A DNA stretch of 64,000 nucleotides from Bin80 sp965219915 (GTDB taxonomy: Bacteria > Bacteroidota > Rhodothermia > Rhodothermales > Bin80): positions 2,480,001 through 2,544,000 of the forward strand of contig OZ244794.1 of assembly GCA_965219915.1 (NCBI GenBank). The letters run 5' to 3'. Position numbers and translations under genes: made by a program. Positions 18,363-26,585 of this stretch are shown one piece after another; the stretch's first letter is position 1, and every line of letters begins with the position of its first letter. Under the pieces are notes generated by a model. That model was not told where the DNA came from and ran no database searches. It saw nothing but the letters and a program-made list of their open reading frames with translations.

Positions 18363-18899
18363 CTACCACCAATTTTCCCGATCACGCAGACCAGTGATAT
18401 GTGCAATGTGATGGTGGCCATGCCATGCATATATCGTCAGAAAGTTCTCACACGTCCGCAGGCCGTCCTCTGGATGCATAACCTCCCGCTGCCAGTCACT
18501 TGGGCCCATCGCCCGCATAAGTCTACACCAGCGAGGATGCAGCGCATCCAGAAGTGCAAGCGATTCTTCAACGGGACCGTAACGCGCATCAGGGAGATCT
18601 GCCCAGGCATTTTGATTATAGGCCTTGATCCGTGGAAAATCCTCTGTAAGTGCCCATCTAAAACGAATGTATGCATTCAGGTGGCTGTCGGGGATGTGAT
18701 GTACAACTTGGCGTACAGTCCAGCCATCTGGGCGATAAGGGGTATTTAATTGACTGTCCGTCAGTCCGGCCACTGCCTGATGAAGCAGCGTCGGCACAGA
18801 CTCAATTTGATTGATGAGTTCACCACGCTCTGCGTCAGACAAACTTTCCCCCAACTTGGGGGCGCCTACTGGAAAACGTAATGGATCTGGTAGCTTCAT
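18363..18899 (-). CDS. DinB-superfamily protein, YfiT/BstA-like metal-dependent hydrolase or thiol transferase
   Basis: This 178-residue protein belongs to the four-helix DinB/YfiT fold. The metal triad expected from Bacillus YfiT is present at matching positions: His67 in RQVVHHIPDSH, and His160 and His164 in YAWHGHHHIAH. Related enzymes include bacillithiol S-transferase. Length equals YfiT. Its thiol cofactor in this organism is unknown. The 254-bp spacer to the convergent Na/Pi gene holds only a 95-codon minus-strand frame (18085-18372) that overlaps both neighbours and has no recognisable features. Confidence 0.85.
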   Translation of the reverse strand: MKLPDPLRFPVGAPKLGESLSDAERGELINQIESVPTLLHQAVAGLTDSQLNTPYRPDGWTVRQVVHHIPDSHLNAYIRFRWALTEDFPRIKAYNQNAWADLPDARYGPVEESLALLDALHPRWCRLMRAMGPSDWQREVMHPEDGLRTCENFLTIYAWHGHHHIAHITGLRDRENWW

Positions 18900-19487
18900 G
18901 CGAATGTTGTTTCTGGATGTTCTATTCTAAATATGCGAATTAAAACTCAAATTGCAAACTCGTATCAGAATCTCCGCGTTCCTGACCCTCCGCATCTTCA
19001 TTCAGCAAATGCTCTCGCATTGCTTTACGGAGCTTCAGTTCACCGTGGTGAGGGTTTACGCATGCCCATCCATTATTTCGTCTATGCGATCTTTGGAATA
19101 GTGGAGGTTAGAGTCTTGTTTCTGTTCCATGGCTTCGGCGTTTATGATATCAATGTGGACTTACCTCCATGAACTCTTAGTTCTGCACACCACTTGCGCC
19201 TCAACAAGTCATGCCCTTCCAAAACAAGCTGTCAATTCCAAGCATGCTGAATAGGGCAACGTCCTAGTCTATTCTTACGGGAGCTTGATAGGCTTCATCA
19301 ACTTGCCGAGACTGAGACATTCATGAGGTGCCGTCTCGCTAATTCTCGCCTTCGCGGCGGCTGTCACAGTTAGTTTGAATGCTCTGGTGTTGATCGTACA
19401 CTACTCAGACTCGTAACAGTAAACGTCATCAAAATGCGTGTATCGGCCACACGCACGACTCAGAAATTACGCAGTGATCGCTCGCAC
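18900..19487. other. 588-bp gap with a possible degraded reading frame
   Basis: No intact gene is supported. The minus strand from about 19105 to the TAA at 18940 is open without a start codon. It reads like a protein tail (ELKLRKAMREHLLNEDAEG, then more acidic residues), which suggests the C-terminus of a lost gene. The plus-strand 79-codon frame over the same DNA (18933-19172) looks like its shadow. Nothing recognisable was seen in 19173-19487. Confidence 0.4.
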
Positions 19488-20432
19488 TCAGTGCCCTAGA
19501 GTTCGGGCGGAAATAAACGGCGTCAATTCGCCTGCCCCTGGGAAACCGCGATCAGCGGGGGAAGGAGTTTCCCAGTCAGTATGGCAGGCCTCTATTTCCA
19601 TTTGTCCATCGGGATGGAAAGTGATAAACGTATACAGCGCACTTGTGTATGGGGCCATGCTCCCGTAGTCTGCTCCAACCCAATAGTAGGAAGCACTGTT
19701 TATCCAAAGATAATGGATGTCATTCTTGCGCGTGTACCGATCGATATGGTGATGACCGCAAAAGCAGGCCACTACCTTGTTATCGGCCACTTTACTGTTG
19801 TGTTCTTCCAGTACGACTTCGATGGCTCTACTAGCCTCAGGCATGGAGGTTGGAAGACCGAGACCCTGGTGTGCAAATACCAGGGTTGGAAGGGATGATT
19901 TGGCGAGGTCATCACGGAGCCAAGCGAGCTGTACGTCGTCGGCGTAGCCGCGCAGAGACGCGTCCACATAGAAATTAGCTTCGTTGTAGGGCGTATAACC
20001 TTCTTCCGCCTTCAGATTGTTTCGGTCAAGAACTACCACATGGTAGGGACCGAAATCGAAGGAATAGTAGGGAGCTGGCATGCCCCACTTTTGAACAATG
20101 GCATCCTTGGACACAAAGTCCATGTCATGGTTTCCGAGCACGTGGTACCCCGGGCCTACAAACGAATTCCAGAGGTCCAGGCACTCGTCACTCTCTTCGG
20201 TGCCATAATTGAAATCCCCCAACTGGAGAATGGCATCAGGTTTGCGCTCGGCGACGGCTCGCATGAACGTTTCCAGTCGCTCCATCGCCCGTGGTGCTAA
20301 GCCATGATGCAAATCAGCAATCACACCAAGACAAACGGAATCGGGCTGGGCTCTACCGCGACCCGGACTAAGAAAAAGACACGCTGTCCCAATCTTCAGC
20401 AGCTCCCGACGTGATATCTGTTGTGGCATCAT
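19488..20432 (-). CDS. Tat-exported calcineurin-like metallophosphoesterase
   Basis: This 314-residue protein has a twin-arginine signal (SRRELLKIG, residues 7-15), so export as a folded metalloenzyme is expected. The five metallophosphoesterase blocks are present: D40-x-H42 (IADLHHG), GD73 (LQLGDFNYG), GN101H102D, FAHQG, and CGHHHID near the C-terminus. It likely hydrolyses a phosphoester in the periplasm, and the substrate is unknown. It lies about 1.4 kb beyond the phosphate island but on its own, without a visible Pho-box-like array. The start could be either of two adjacent ATGs. Confidence 0.9.
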   Translation of the reverse strand: MMPQQISRRELLKIGTACLFLSPGRGRAQPDSVCLGVIADLHHGLAPRAMERLETFMRAVAERKPDAILQLGDFNYGTEESDECLDLWNSFVGPGYHVLGNHDMDFVSKDAIVQKWGMPAPYYSFDFGPYHVVVLDRNNLKAEEGYTPYNEANFYVDASLRGYADDVQLAWLRDDLAKSSLPTLVFAHQGLGLPTSMPEASRAIEVVLEEHNSKVADNKVVACFCGHHHIDRYTRKNDIHYLWINSASYYWVGADYGSMAPYTSALYTFITFHPDGQMEIEACHTDWETPSPADRGFPGAGELTPFISARTLGH

Positions 20433-20593
20433 TTCCCTGATTTAATTCTCCGACCTGCCGAAGCAGGATCTGTCTTACACAGGTCCGCGTCCCCTCAGGC
20501 CGGATTATTGCCCGACCGCTATCCCAAACGGAACACGCACAGTATAGCAACTGGGGCACAGATATGCAACTTACAGTTTGCGGTATGATCCCC

Positions 20594-21280
20594 CTAAATA
20601 TCCCCTTCCCGAGGTCTAAGAAGTACTTCCTCTATCACCGTACGGGAGCTTACTTTCCAAGCATCGAGCACACAGCGGGCTACATCTCGTGGAGGCATAA
20701 ACCGCTCCTCCGACAGTGTAGTGCCATCCCAACTGGGCGTAAGTGTAGCACCTGGCAAAACTGTCGTAACCCGAAGCCCAGTATTTAGCGTCTCTGCACG
20801 CACAACTCTCGCGAGTCCCAGCAATCCGTGCTTGGCCGCACAGTACGCACCTGCTCCAACGTAGGCCTGCTGAGACGCCACAGATGCCATAAAGAATATA
20901 TGTCCCGAACCGGCATCAAGCATGCTCGGAAGTAGCGCTCGCGTGACCATGAATGATCCGGTCAGGTTTACTTCAACCTGCTGCCTGAAAAGGCTTGGAG
21001 TGGTTTCCAGGAGTGGCTTCGCAATGAAATGACCCGCGTTGTTTACGAGCACGTCCGGCGGTCCAAACTCAAAGAGAATCTTCTTGGATGTTTCCTCAAC
21101 ATGCTCATCCTTGGTGATATCACACACCATGGGCTTTCCTTTCGTCTTCTCTGCAATTGCACTCAGGCGACGCACCGAGCGTCCAAGTAAGATAATCTGA
21201 TGGTCCCCGTCGTTACGAAACACTTCTGCGATGGCAGCGCCAATACCGCTGCTTGCTCCAGTGATTATGATTTTAGCCAT
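20594..21280 (-). CDS. Short-chain dehydrogenase/reductase (SDR) family oxidoreductase
   Basis: This 228-residue classical SDR has the cofactor loop TGASSGIG (7-14), NNAG (80-83), and the catalytic Ser133/136, Tyr146 and Lys150 (YCAAK). It catalyses NAD(P)-dependent oxidation or reduction of an alcohol or carbonyl. The LGRS segment after the second strand lets NADPH be favoured weakly. The substrate cannot be inferred. It stands alone, with 161 bp to the metallophosphoesterase and 102 bp to the divergent phosphoribosyltransferase gene. Confidence 0.9.
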   Translation of the reverse strand: MAKIIITGASSGIGAAIAEVFRNDGDHQIILLGRSVRRLSAIAEKTKGKPMVCDITKDEHVEETSKKILFEFGPPDVLVNNAGHFIAKPLLETTPSLFRQQVEVNLTGSFMVTRALLPSMLDAGSGHIFFMASVASQQAYVGAGAYCAAKHGLLGLARVVRAETLNTGLRVTTVLPGATLTPSWDGTTLSEERFMPPRDVARCVLDAWKVSSRTVIEEVLLRPREGDI

Positions 21281-21382
21281 TTATCGTGAGCGTCTGGCCC
21301 GTCTCGGTCAAACAGTATCCTTCCATTCGGGATCCGGCGTAGTATTTCGGCGTAGATTTATTATCCAGTATGTCCCATTGTC

Positions 21383-21817
21383 GTGTCCACTGTAACGAAC
21401 ATCCCCGCTATTGCGTTTGAGGTTGTCAGCGAAAAACTGCGTTGTACCGAACTCCCTGTCGCTGATTTAGTCGTAGGGGTCGGTTCTGGAGGGATTGTAC
21501 CTGCAGCAATGACTGCATATGAATTGCGAGTACCAATGATGCCTTTGTGGTTGAACTACCGGGATAAGAACAATAAACCCCAGCACTCATTACCGCAACT
21601 GTACCAACCGTTCAATGTACCCTCCGAAGCAAATCATATCTTGCTCGTAGATGATGTAGTCGTTTCTGGAAAAACATTAAAGGCTGCAATGAAACTGCTC
21701 CCTCCGAACATCCGGGTAACTACGCTTGCTTTGAAAGGATGCGCAGACATCATACTCTTTCCTGAAATTGAGTCCTGTGTGCAGTGGCCCTGGAATCAAC
21801 CCCAGCATAACATCTGA
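21383..21817 (+). CDS. Phosphoribosyltransferase-domain protein
   Basis: This 144-residue type I PRTase-fold protein has the PRPP-binding signature HILLVDDVVVSGKTL near residues 86-100 and an early loop VGVGSGGIVPA. It probably belongs to the small purine/xanthine PRTase-like group, and the acceptor base is unknown. GTG at 21383 is the only in-frame start before the first motif; an ATG at 21370 is out of frame. Its 3' end overlaps nothing, and the aldo/keto reductase begins 4 bp later, so the two are probably co-transcribed. Confidence 0.82.
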   Translation: MSTVTNIPAIAFEVVSEKLRCTELPVADLVVGVGSGGIVPAAMTAYELRVPMMPLWLNYRDKNNKPQHSLPQLYQPFNVPSEANHILLVDDVVVSGKTLKAAMKLLPPNIRVTTLALKGCADIILFPEIESCVQWPWNQPQHNI

Positions 21818-21821
21818 CATA

Positions 21822-22781
21822 ATGAATCGACGAGACTTTGTACAGTGGGTATTGACTGCCGGATCAGCGGCACTGATCCAGCGGCAATCACCAAACGACA
21901 GCGACGAATTGCCTCGCCGCCCATTTGGTCGTACGAATGAAGAAGTCACTATGCTTGGCCTCGGAGGCTGGCATATTGGACGGATGAATGAACGGGATGC
22001 CCAAGCTACTATAGAAGCCGCAATGGAGGGTGGTGTGCGCTTCTACGATTCAGCGGAGTCATACCAGGGTGGAAGAAGCGAACGTTATTTGGGCAGATTT
22101 CTGGTCCCGCAATGGCGGGATCAAATCTATTTGATGTCAAAAACAACTGCATCTACGGCTAGGGGGGCACGGGAGCATCTCGAAGGTACGCTGCGGAGAT
22201 TCAACGTCGAGCAAATGGATCTCTGGCAGATGCACGCCATTACTAGCCCACAAGATGTTGACCGGCGAATTGAGGCAGGCGTGCTTGATGTAATGGAACA
22301 GGCCCTTGCTGAGGGCAAAACTCGTCACATTGGTTTTACAGGTCATACTGACCCTGCGGCGCACCGCCACCTCCTTGAACAAACTGATCTGTTCCATGCT
22401 GTACAATGCCCCGCCAATGTAGCAGACGTTAGCTATAAGAGCTTCGTACGAACGGTAATCCCGAAGGTCGTAGAGCGGAATATGGGTATGATTGCCATGA
22501 AAACACTTGCAAATGGAGGCTTTTTTGGTGGTTCTTCCCACGGACAGCATGGTAATCGGCCACGTGTAGTACCAAACCATTTATCTATCCAGGAAGCCCT
22601 GCACTTCGTATGGTCCCTTCCGGTCAGCGTAATCGTTACCGGCCCTGACAATATTGAACAGCTCCGTGAGAAAATTGCGTTGGCTCGGACATTTATCGGT
22701 ATGTCGGAGTCTGACAGAAATGAACTCGTTGCACGCTTAGCGGACATGGCAGGACGCGGAGTGGAATTCTACAAGGCCTAG
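21822..22781 (+). CDS. Tat-exported aldo/keto reductase
   Basis: The mature start is taken at ATG 21822, giving MNRRDFVQWVLTAGSAALI, a twin-arginine signal. The open frame continues 18 codons upstream but that part overlaps the PRTase gene. The AKR tetrad is intact in the 319-residue protein: Asp76 and Tyr81 (FYDSAESYQGG), Lys107 (LMSKTT) and His138 (WQMHAI). It reduces carbonyls with NAD(P)H. Periplasmic AKRs are common in this phylum. The C-terminal ferredoxin-like Cys cluster seen in some relatives is absent. Confidence 0.88.
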   Translation: MNRRDFVQWVLTAGSAALIQRQSPNDSDELPRRPFGRTNEEVTMLGLGGWHIGRMNERDAQATIEAAMEGGVRFYDSAESYQGGRSERYLGRFLVPQWRDQIYLMSKTTASTARGAREHLEGTLRRFNVEQMDLWQMHAITSPQDVDRRIEAGVLDVMEQALAEGKTRHIGFTGHTDPAAHRHLLEQTDLFHAVQCPANVADVSYKSFVRTVIPKVVERNMGMIAMKTLANGGFFGGSSHGQHGNRPRVVPNHLSIQEALHFVWSLPVSVIVTGPDNIEQLREKIALARTFIGMSESDRNELVARLADMAGRGVEFYKA

Positions 22782-22812
22782 CGCCGTCTATATTCCAACT
22801 GAATTGGATACA

Positions 22813-23931
22813 ATGAAACGGGTGTTAACCTTCGTGCTGTTGGTTGCCTCTGCTCAACTTGCAGAAGCTCAGATTGCGGCCACAATTTCAGGCACCATAA
22901 CCGACACTACGGGAGCACCGATTCCTCAGGCGAATGTGTTCATTGCCTCCTCAATGGCCGGGACAACCACCAATGACAATGGCGTCTATACGTTGTCTGG
23001 CATCCCGCTGGGCACACTGCGCCTCGTAGTATCCAGTATAGGATACGAATCTGACCATGTTGACCTCTTTTTGCGCGAAGCACGCACATACACACAGGAT
23101 TTTCAGCTTCGGGAGAGAATTTATGAGCTGGGGGAAGTAACGGTATCTACTAATAATCGAAGGTGGCAGCGACAACTGGAACGATTCACAACCATATTTA
23201 TCGGCGAAAGCCCAAATGCCCAGGAAACCACAATCATGAACCCGGAAGTGCTGGACTTTTCGGGGCGTGGTGGAGAATTCAGGGCACAGGCAAGTGAACC
23301 CTTAATCATAGAGAACAAAGCCCTTGGATACAAGCTAACCTATTTTCTAAACGAGTTCATTGCGGAGCCGAATAGCTGGCGATGGGACGGTGAACCACTT
23401 TTTGAACCACTGGAACCCTCTAGTCCAGAAGAGGCGGCCCGATGGAATGCCAAGCGCGACTCGGCTTTCTATGGATCTTTCAGGCATTTTCTGCTCTCGG
23501 TCATTAACGATCAGGTTGACGAACAGGGTTTCAAGATTTACTCGCGCCCCGGCTCTAATCAGCGTGCATTAGATCTACGTGGTGGAGTGTTGGGTAACCG
23601 GGACAACCGTTACCCAATTAAAGCCTCAGATATTATTCGAGCCGGTCAGAGCGATGATGAGCGGATTCTGGATTTTGAGGGTTATATAGATGTAGTCTAC
23701 ACAAATGAACTGGAAGATGCGGCCTATCTAAAATTGCAACGACGGGCGGGTCGGGCGCGTTACCAGACTTCTACCATCCGGCTTGATCGCGGCCCAACCG
23801 TAGTAGACCTTAAAGGGGACCCTGAGGATCCTTATGGTGTCACTTTCTATGGTGGATATTTTGCATATGAGCGTACGGGGGATGAGCTTCCAAAGGAATA
23901 TCGTCCATGGATTCAGGGCGAAAGTTTCTAG
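22813..23931 (+). CDS. Exported carboxypeptidase-regulatory-like domain protein (paralog A)
   Basis: ATG 22813 gives a 372-residue protein with a signal peptide ending ...LAEAQ. A carboxypeptidase-regulatory-like beta-sandwich follows (about residues 25-105: ISGTITDTTGAPIPQANVFI). The larger C-terminal region carries the family segment IMNPEVLDF...ASEPLIIENKALGY, common in Bacteroidota envelope proteins of unknown role. It is followed by a paralog overlapping or abutting its 3' end. It has no TonB plug or barrel, so it is not a receptor. A TTG at 22804 is the alternative start. Confidence 0.8.
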   Translation: MKRVLTFVLLVASAQLAEAQIAATISGTITDTTGAPIPQANVFIASSMAGTTTNDNGVYTLSGIPLGTLRLVVSSIGYESDHVDLFLREARTYTQDFQLRERIYELGEVTVSTNNRRWQRQLERFTTIFIGESPNAQETTIMNPEVLDFSGRGGEFRAQASEPLIIENKALGYKLTYFLNEFIAEPNSWRWDGEPLFEPLEPSSPEEAARWNAKRDSAFYGSFRHFLLSVINDQVDEQGFKIYSRPGSNQRALDLRGGVLGNRDNRYPIKASDIIRAGQSDDERILDFEGYIDVVYTNELEDAAYLKLQRRAGRARYQTSTIRLDRGPTVVDLKGDPEDPYGVTFYGGYFAYERTGDELPKEYRPWIQGESF

Positions 23932-25024
23932 GAGGTCAATTTACTTGGCATTGATTTTTCTGAGCAATGCTGCACTCTTCTGTGGGGCATCCGCCCAGGA
24001 TCCTATACTCACGGGCACCGTTGCCGATGCGGAGTCCGAACGTGGACTGCCGAGAGCGCATGTATTTATTGCATCCTCAATGATCGGGACGACCACTGAC
24101 AGAGATGGCAAGTTTGTCCTCGAAGGTGTACCCCCTGGGGCACATCGCCTGGTTGTTACAATGCTTGGATACGAGTCGGTCCATGTCGACACACTGTTCC
24201 GCGCTGGACATCCATACGAGTTTGATTTTCACCTTAAGTCTACGGCTATTGAGCTGGAGGAGATTGTTGTTAATGCACGACTTGCTCGCAGATGGCAGAG
24301 ACGCTTAATCAAGTTTACACGCCTGTTTGTGGGGGAGTCCGAATACAGCAATCTAACCTCAATCTTAAACCCCGAGGTACTCAGCTTTACAAGTCGGCTG
24401 GGCAAATTGTCTGCTACAGCCAGCGAGCCACTGATCATTGAGAACCGTGCACTGGGTTACCAGATCCAGTACTACTTGAAAGAGTTTTTTCACTACGGCA
24501 TCACTCTCAAGTACGATGGTGAGCCTTCCTTTACGGAACTTGTCCCAACCGACAGCCTCGAGGCTGAGCGTTGGCGAGTCAATAGGCAGGCAGCTTTTGC
24601 CGGATCACAACGACATTTTTTGCTCTCTGTCCTGGCCGGTCAAGTGGAGGAAGAAGGGTTCGAGGTCTATCGGAGATTCTCACTTGAACCTAACAGCTCT
24701 AGGTTTACTATGGACTCCAACCAACTGCTCGAACCTGGCCCCAGTCCACTCGAAAGAATACTTACCTTCACCGGTTTTCTGGAGGTCGTGTACACCAAGG
24801 AAACAGAAGACGACAACTTTATGAGATGGCTGCGTCAACCCGAATGGAGCCGCCCTGGACCTCAAATTTCTTTTATGGAACTCACTTCCGGCCCAACAGC
24901 TATCGACGAATCTGGGGAAGTTATTGACCCCTACGGTGTGAAAGTATACGGTTATTATGCCTTTGAGAGCATTGCTGACAGGGTGCCAAAAGAGTATCGC
25001 CCTCCTGATTGGGCGCACAGGTAG
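23882..25024 (+). CDS. Exported carboxypeptidase-regulatory-like domain protein (paralog B)
   Basis: This tandem paralog of the preceding gene has the same order: signal peptide (...FCGASAQ), regulatory beta-sandwich (ARAHVFIASSMIGTTTD region) and the NPEVLSF...ASEPLIIENRALGY segment. The start is uncertain. ATG 23882 overlaps gene A by 50 bp and supplies a basic n-region (RAKVSRRS). TTG 23945 has a perfect AGGAGG 9 nt upstream, overlapping the stop of gene A, but leaves an uncharged signal peptide. Either way the genes are translationally coupled. Function is unknown. Confidence 0.8.
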   Translation: MSFQRNIVHGFRAKVSRRSIYLALIFLSNAALFCGASAQDPILTGTVADAESERGLPRAHVFIASSMIGTTTDRDGKFVLEGVPPGAHRLVVTMLGYESVHVDTLFRAGHPYEFDFHLKSTAIELEEIVVNARLARRWQRRLIKFTRLFVGESEYSNLTSILNPEVLSFTSRLGKLSATASEPLIIENRALGYQIQYYLKEFFHYGITLKYDGEPSFTELVPTDSLEAERWRVNRQAAFAGSQRHFLLSVLAGQVEEEGFEVYRRFSLEPNSSRFTMDSNQLLEPGPSPLERILTFTGFLEVVYTKETEDDNFMRWLRQPEWSRPGPQISFMELTSGPTAIDESGEVIDPYGVKVYGYYAFESIADRVPKEYRPPDWAHR

Positions 25025-25394
25025 ATGACGTTATGACCAGTCCTGCAGCCGTAACGTATGGGGTTTGAGGATACTCGTGCGGGGAGTAACCACAAAGTCA
25101 AGTACTCTTCAGGTGAAGCCGACGATACCGCGTGCGAGCATGTTGACCCCAATAGCGTCAAAAAGCATTCTCCTGATAATTGGTCTTCAGAAGGTCCCAG
25201 GGATCTCAATCAGCTGATGGCACTTAAGGCCATCGGGCAACACAACTTTAAGTGGATGGGACATTGTGGGGCAGCACCTTGCGTACCCCGTGTGCATAAT
25301 TCGGTCTGCAATTACTATTTTTGTGCACGGCTTTGTGTTTCGCAGTCTCCTGCTGCCGATTTACTAAGGTAACTTCACCAAACAGTCTGGAACA
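25025..25394. other. 370-bp intergenic region, nothing recognised
   Basis: Open frames on both strands (25058-25372 plus, 24955-25209 minus) have no protein-like motifs and no Shine-Dalgarno sequence. A promoter for the Rieske gene must lie here, but no consensus is evident. Confidence 0.5.
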
Positions 25395-26387
25395 ATGACT
25401 GATCATCTTCCGTCTTTTCCCGAAGGTTGGTATTTCGTGGCCAGTCGCAACGAAATACTTGAAAAGAAACTGATTGAAAAGACTTGGATGGGTGAAAAAA
25501 TTGTTACCTGGTGCGATGATAAAGGTCGTATCTGCGTAGCGGATGCGTGTTGCCCACACCTGGGAGCTGACCTGGGACCTGAGTCCGGAGGGAAGGTTCG
25601 CGATGGTTGTCTTGTCTGTCCTTTTCATGGGTTTGAATTCGACGTCGGTGGTAAATGTGTCTCAACGCCGTTCGCTCCTCCACCCAAAACTGCACGACTC
25701 AAACTGTTCGAATCAAGAGAGATTAATGGAATTGTCTTTGCCTGGTGGGGGATTGACGGACGTCCTCCTCAATGGAGCCTTCCGGAGAATGAAGAGATTG
25801 AGGGCAAGTGGAGTGAATTATCTTTTAGCACGATTCGCTTTCCGGGGCATCCTCAGGAAACCACTGAGAATTCGGTAGACCTGGCCCATTTGCGATACGT
25901 ACACGGGTATGACAATGTGTACCGGATTGAACCGCTCTTCGTAGACGGTGCATACCTCAAGAGCAGCTTCAGTTTTGTACGTTTTCAGAACGTAGCGGGA
26001 ATAAAAATCAAGTTCGATGTCAGTGCAGAGGCGAATATCTATGGATTTGGGTTCTCAAACGTAATGATCCATGAAAAGTCGGTTGACATGCACATAAATT
26101 TTTATGTTCTCGCGACTCCCGTTGATGGAAAGGAAATTGACATGGTGCTAGCGAGCCAGGTAAGGCAAATCCATAAACCGAAACGGAGCATAGTTGGTTT
26201 GAGCTTTCTGCCCCTGAATCTTCGCACTTCCCTTATGAACAGGTTCATCTTGCTTATGCAGAAAAAGGATGTTATGGATGATGTTGATATCTGGAAGAAG
26301 AAGAAGTATGTTTCGCAGCCCAGACTGTGCAAATCAGACGGTGAAATTGGAAGATTCAGGCGCTACTGCAATCAATTCTATCAATGA
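25395..26387 (+). CDS. Rieske non-heme iron oxygenase (KshA/cholesterol 7-desaturase-like)
   Basis: This 330-residue protein carries an N-terminal Rieske [2Fe-2S] domain with Cys53-x-His55 (CCPHLG) and Cys75-x-x-His78 (CPFHG). The mononuclear iron motif is Glu158-Asn159-x-x-Asp162-x-x-His165-x4-His170 (ENSVDLAHLRYVH). The bridging Asp and both His are present, so it should be catalytic. The layout and the short catalytic domain fit the KshA/Neverland branch acting on steroid-like or other bulky hydrophobic substrates, but the substrate is inferred only. No ferredoxin or reductase gene is adjacent, so electrons must come from elsewhere. Confidence 0.88.
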   Translation: MTDHLPSFPEGWYFVASRNEILEKKLIEKTWMGEKIVTWCDDKGRICVADACCPHLGADLGPESGGKVRDGCLVCPFHGFEFDVGGKCVSTPFAPPPKTARLKLFESREINGIVFAWWGIDGRPPQWSLPENEEIEGKWSELSFSTIRFPGHPQETTENSVDLAHLRYVHGYDNVYRIEPLFVDGAYLKSSFSFVRFQNVAGIKIKFDVSAEANIYGFGFSNVMIHEKSVDMHINFYVLATPVDGKEIDMVLASQVRQIHKPKRSIVGLSFLPLNLRTSLMNRFILLMQKKDVMDDVDIWKKKKYVSQPRLCKSDGEIGRFRRYCNQFYQ

Positions 26388-26497
26388 GTTCCGAGACCTG
26401 CACGCGCTGTTAGTCAGGTTTTCTTACAAGATAGAGTCTTGATCATGGAGGGGACGCGGACACATATCCCCCAGCTTTAGGTGCCATTGATCCCCAA

Positions 26498-26529
26498 CTA
26501 CGTTACGATAAACGGGAGTCCTAACGTAG
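26498..26529. terminator. Perfect 8-bp inverted repeat between convergent genes
   Basis: CTACGTTA (26498-26505) and TAACGTAG (26522-26529) pair exactly around a 16-nt loop, between the convergent Rieske and acuI-like genes. It could end transcription from both sides. A run of T is lacking, so a protein-binding palindrome is the alternative. An 11-bp direct repeat, GATAAACGGGA, occurs in its loop (26507) and again at 26557. Confidence 0.35.
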
Positions 26530-26585
26530 CCTGGCCAAAATATTAATCCTTTGTCTGATAAACGGGAAGTTGTCAGCTACATCTC

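Noticed and set aside
18085..18372. Small minus-strand protein after the DinB-like gene
   Set aside because: It overlaps both neighbours, lacks a ribosome binding site and has no recognisable motif.
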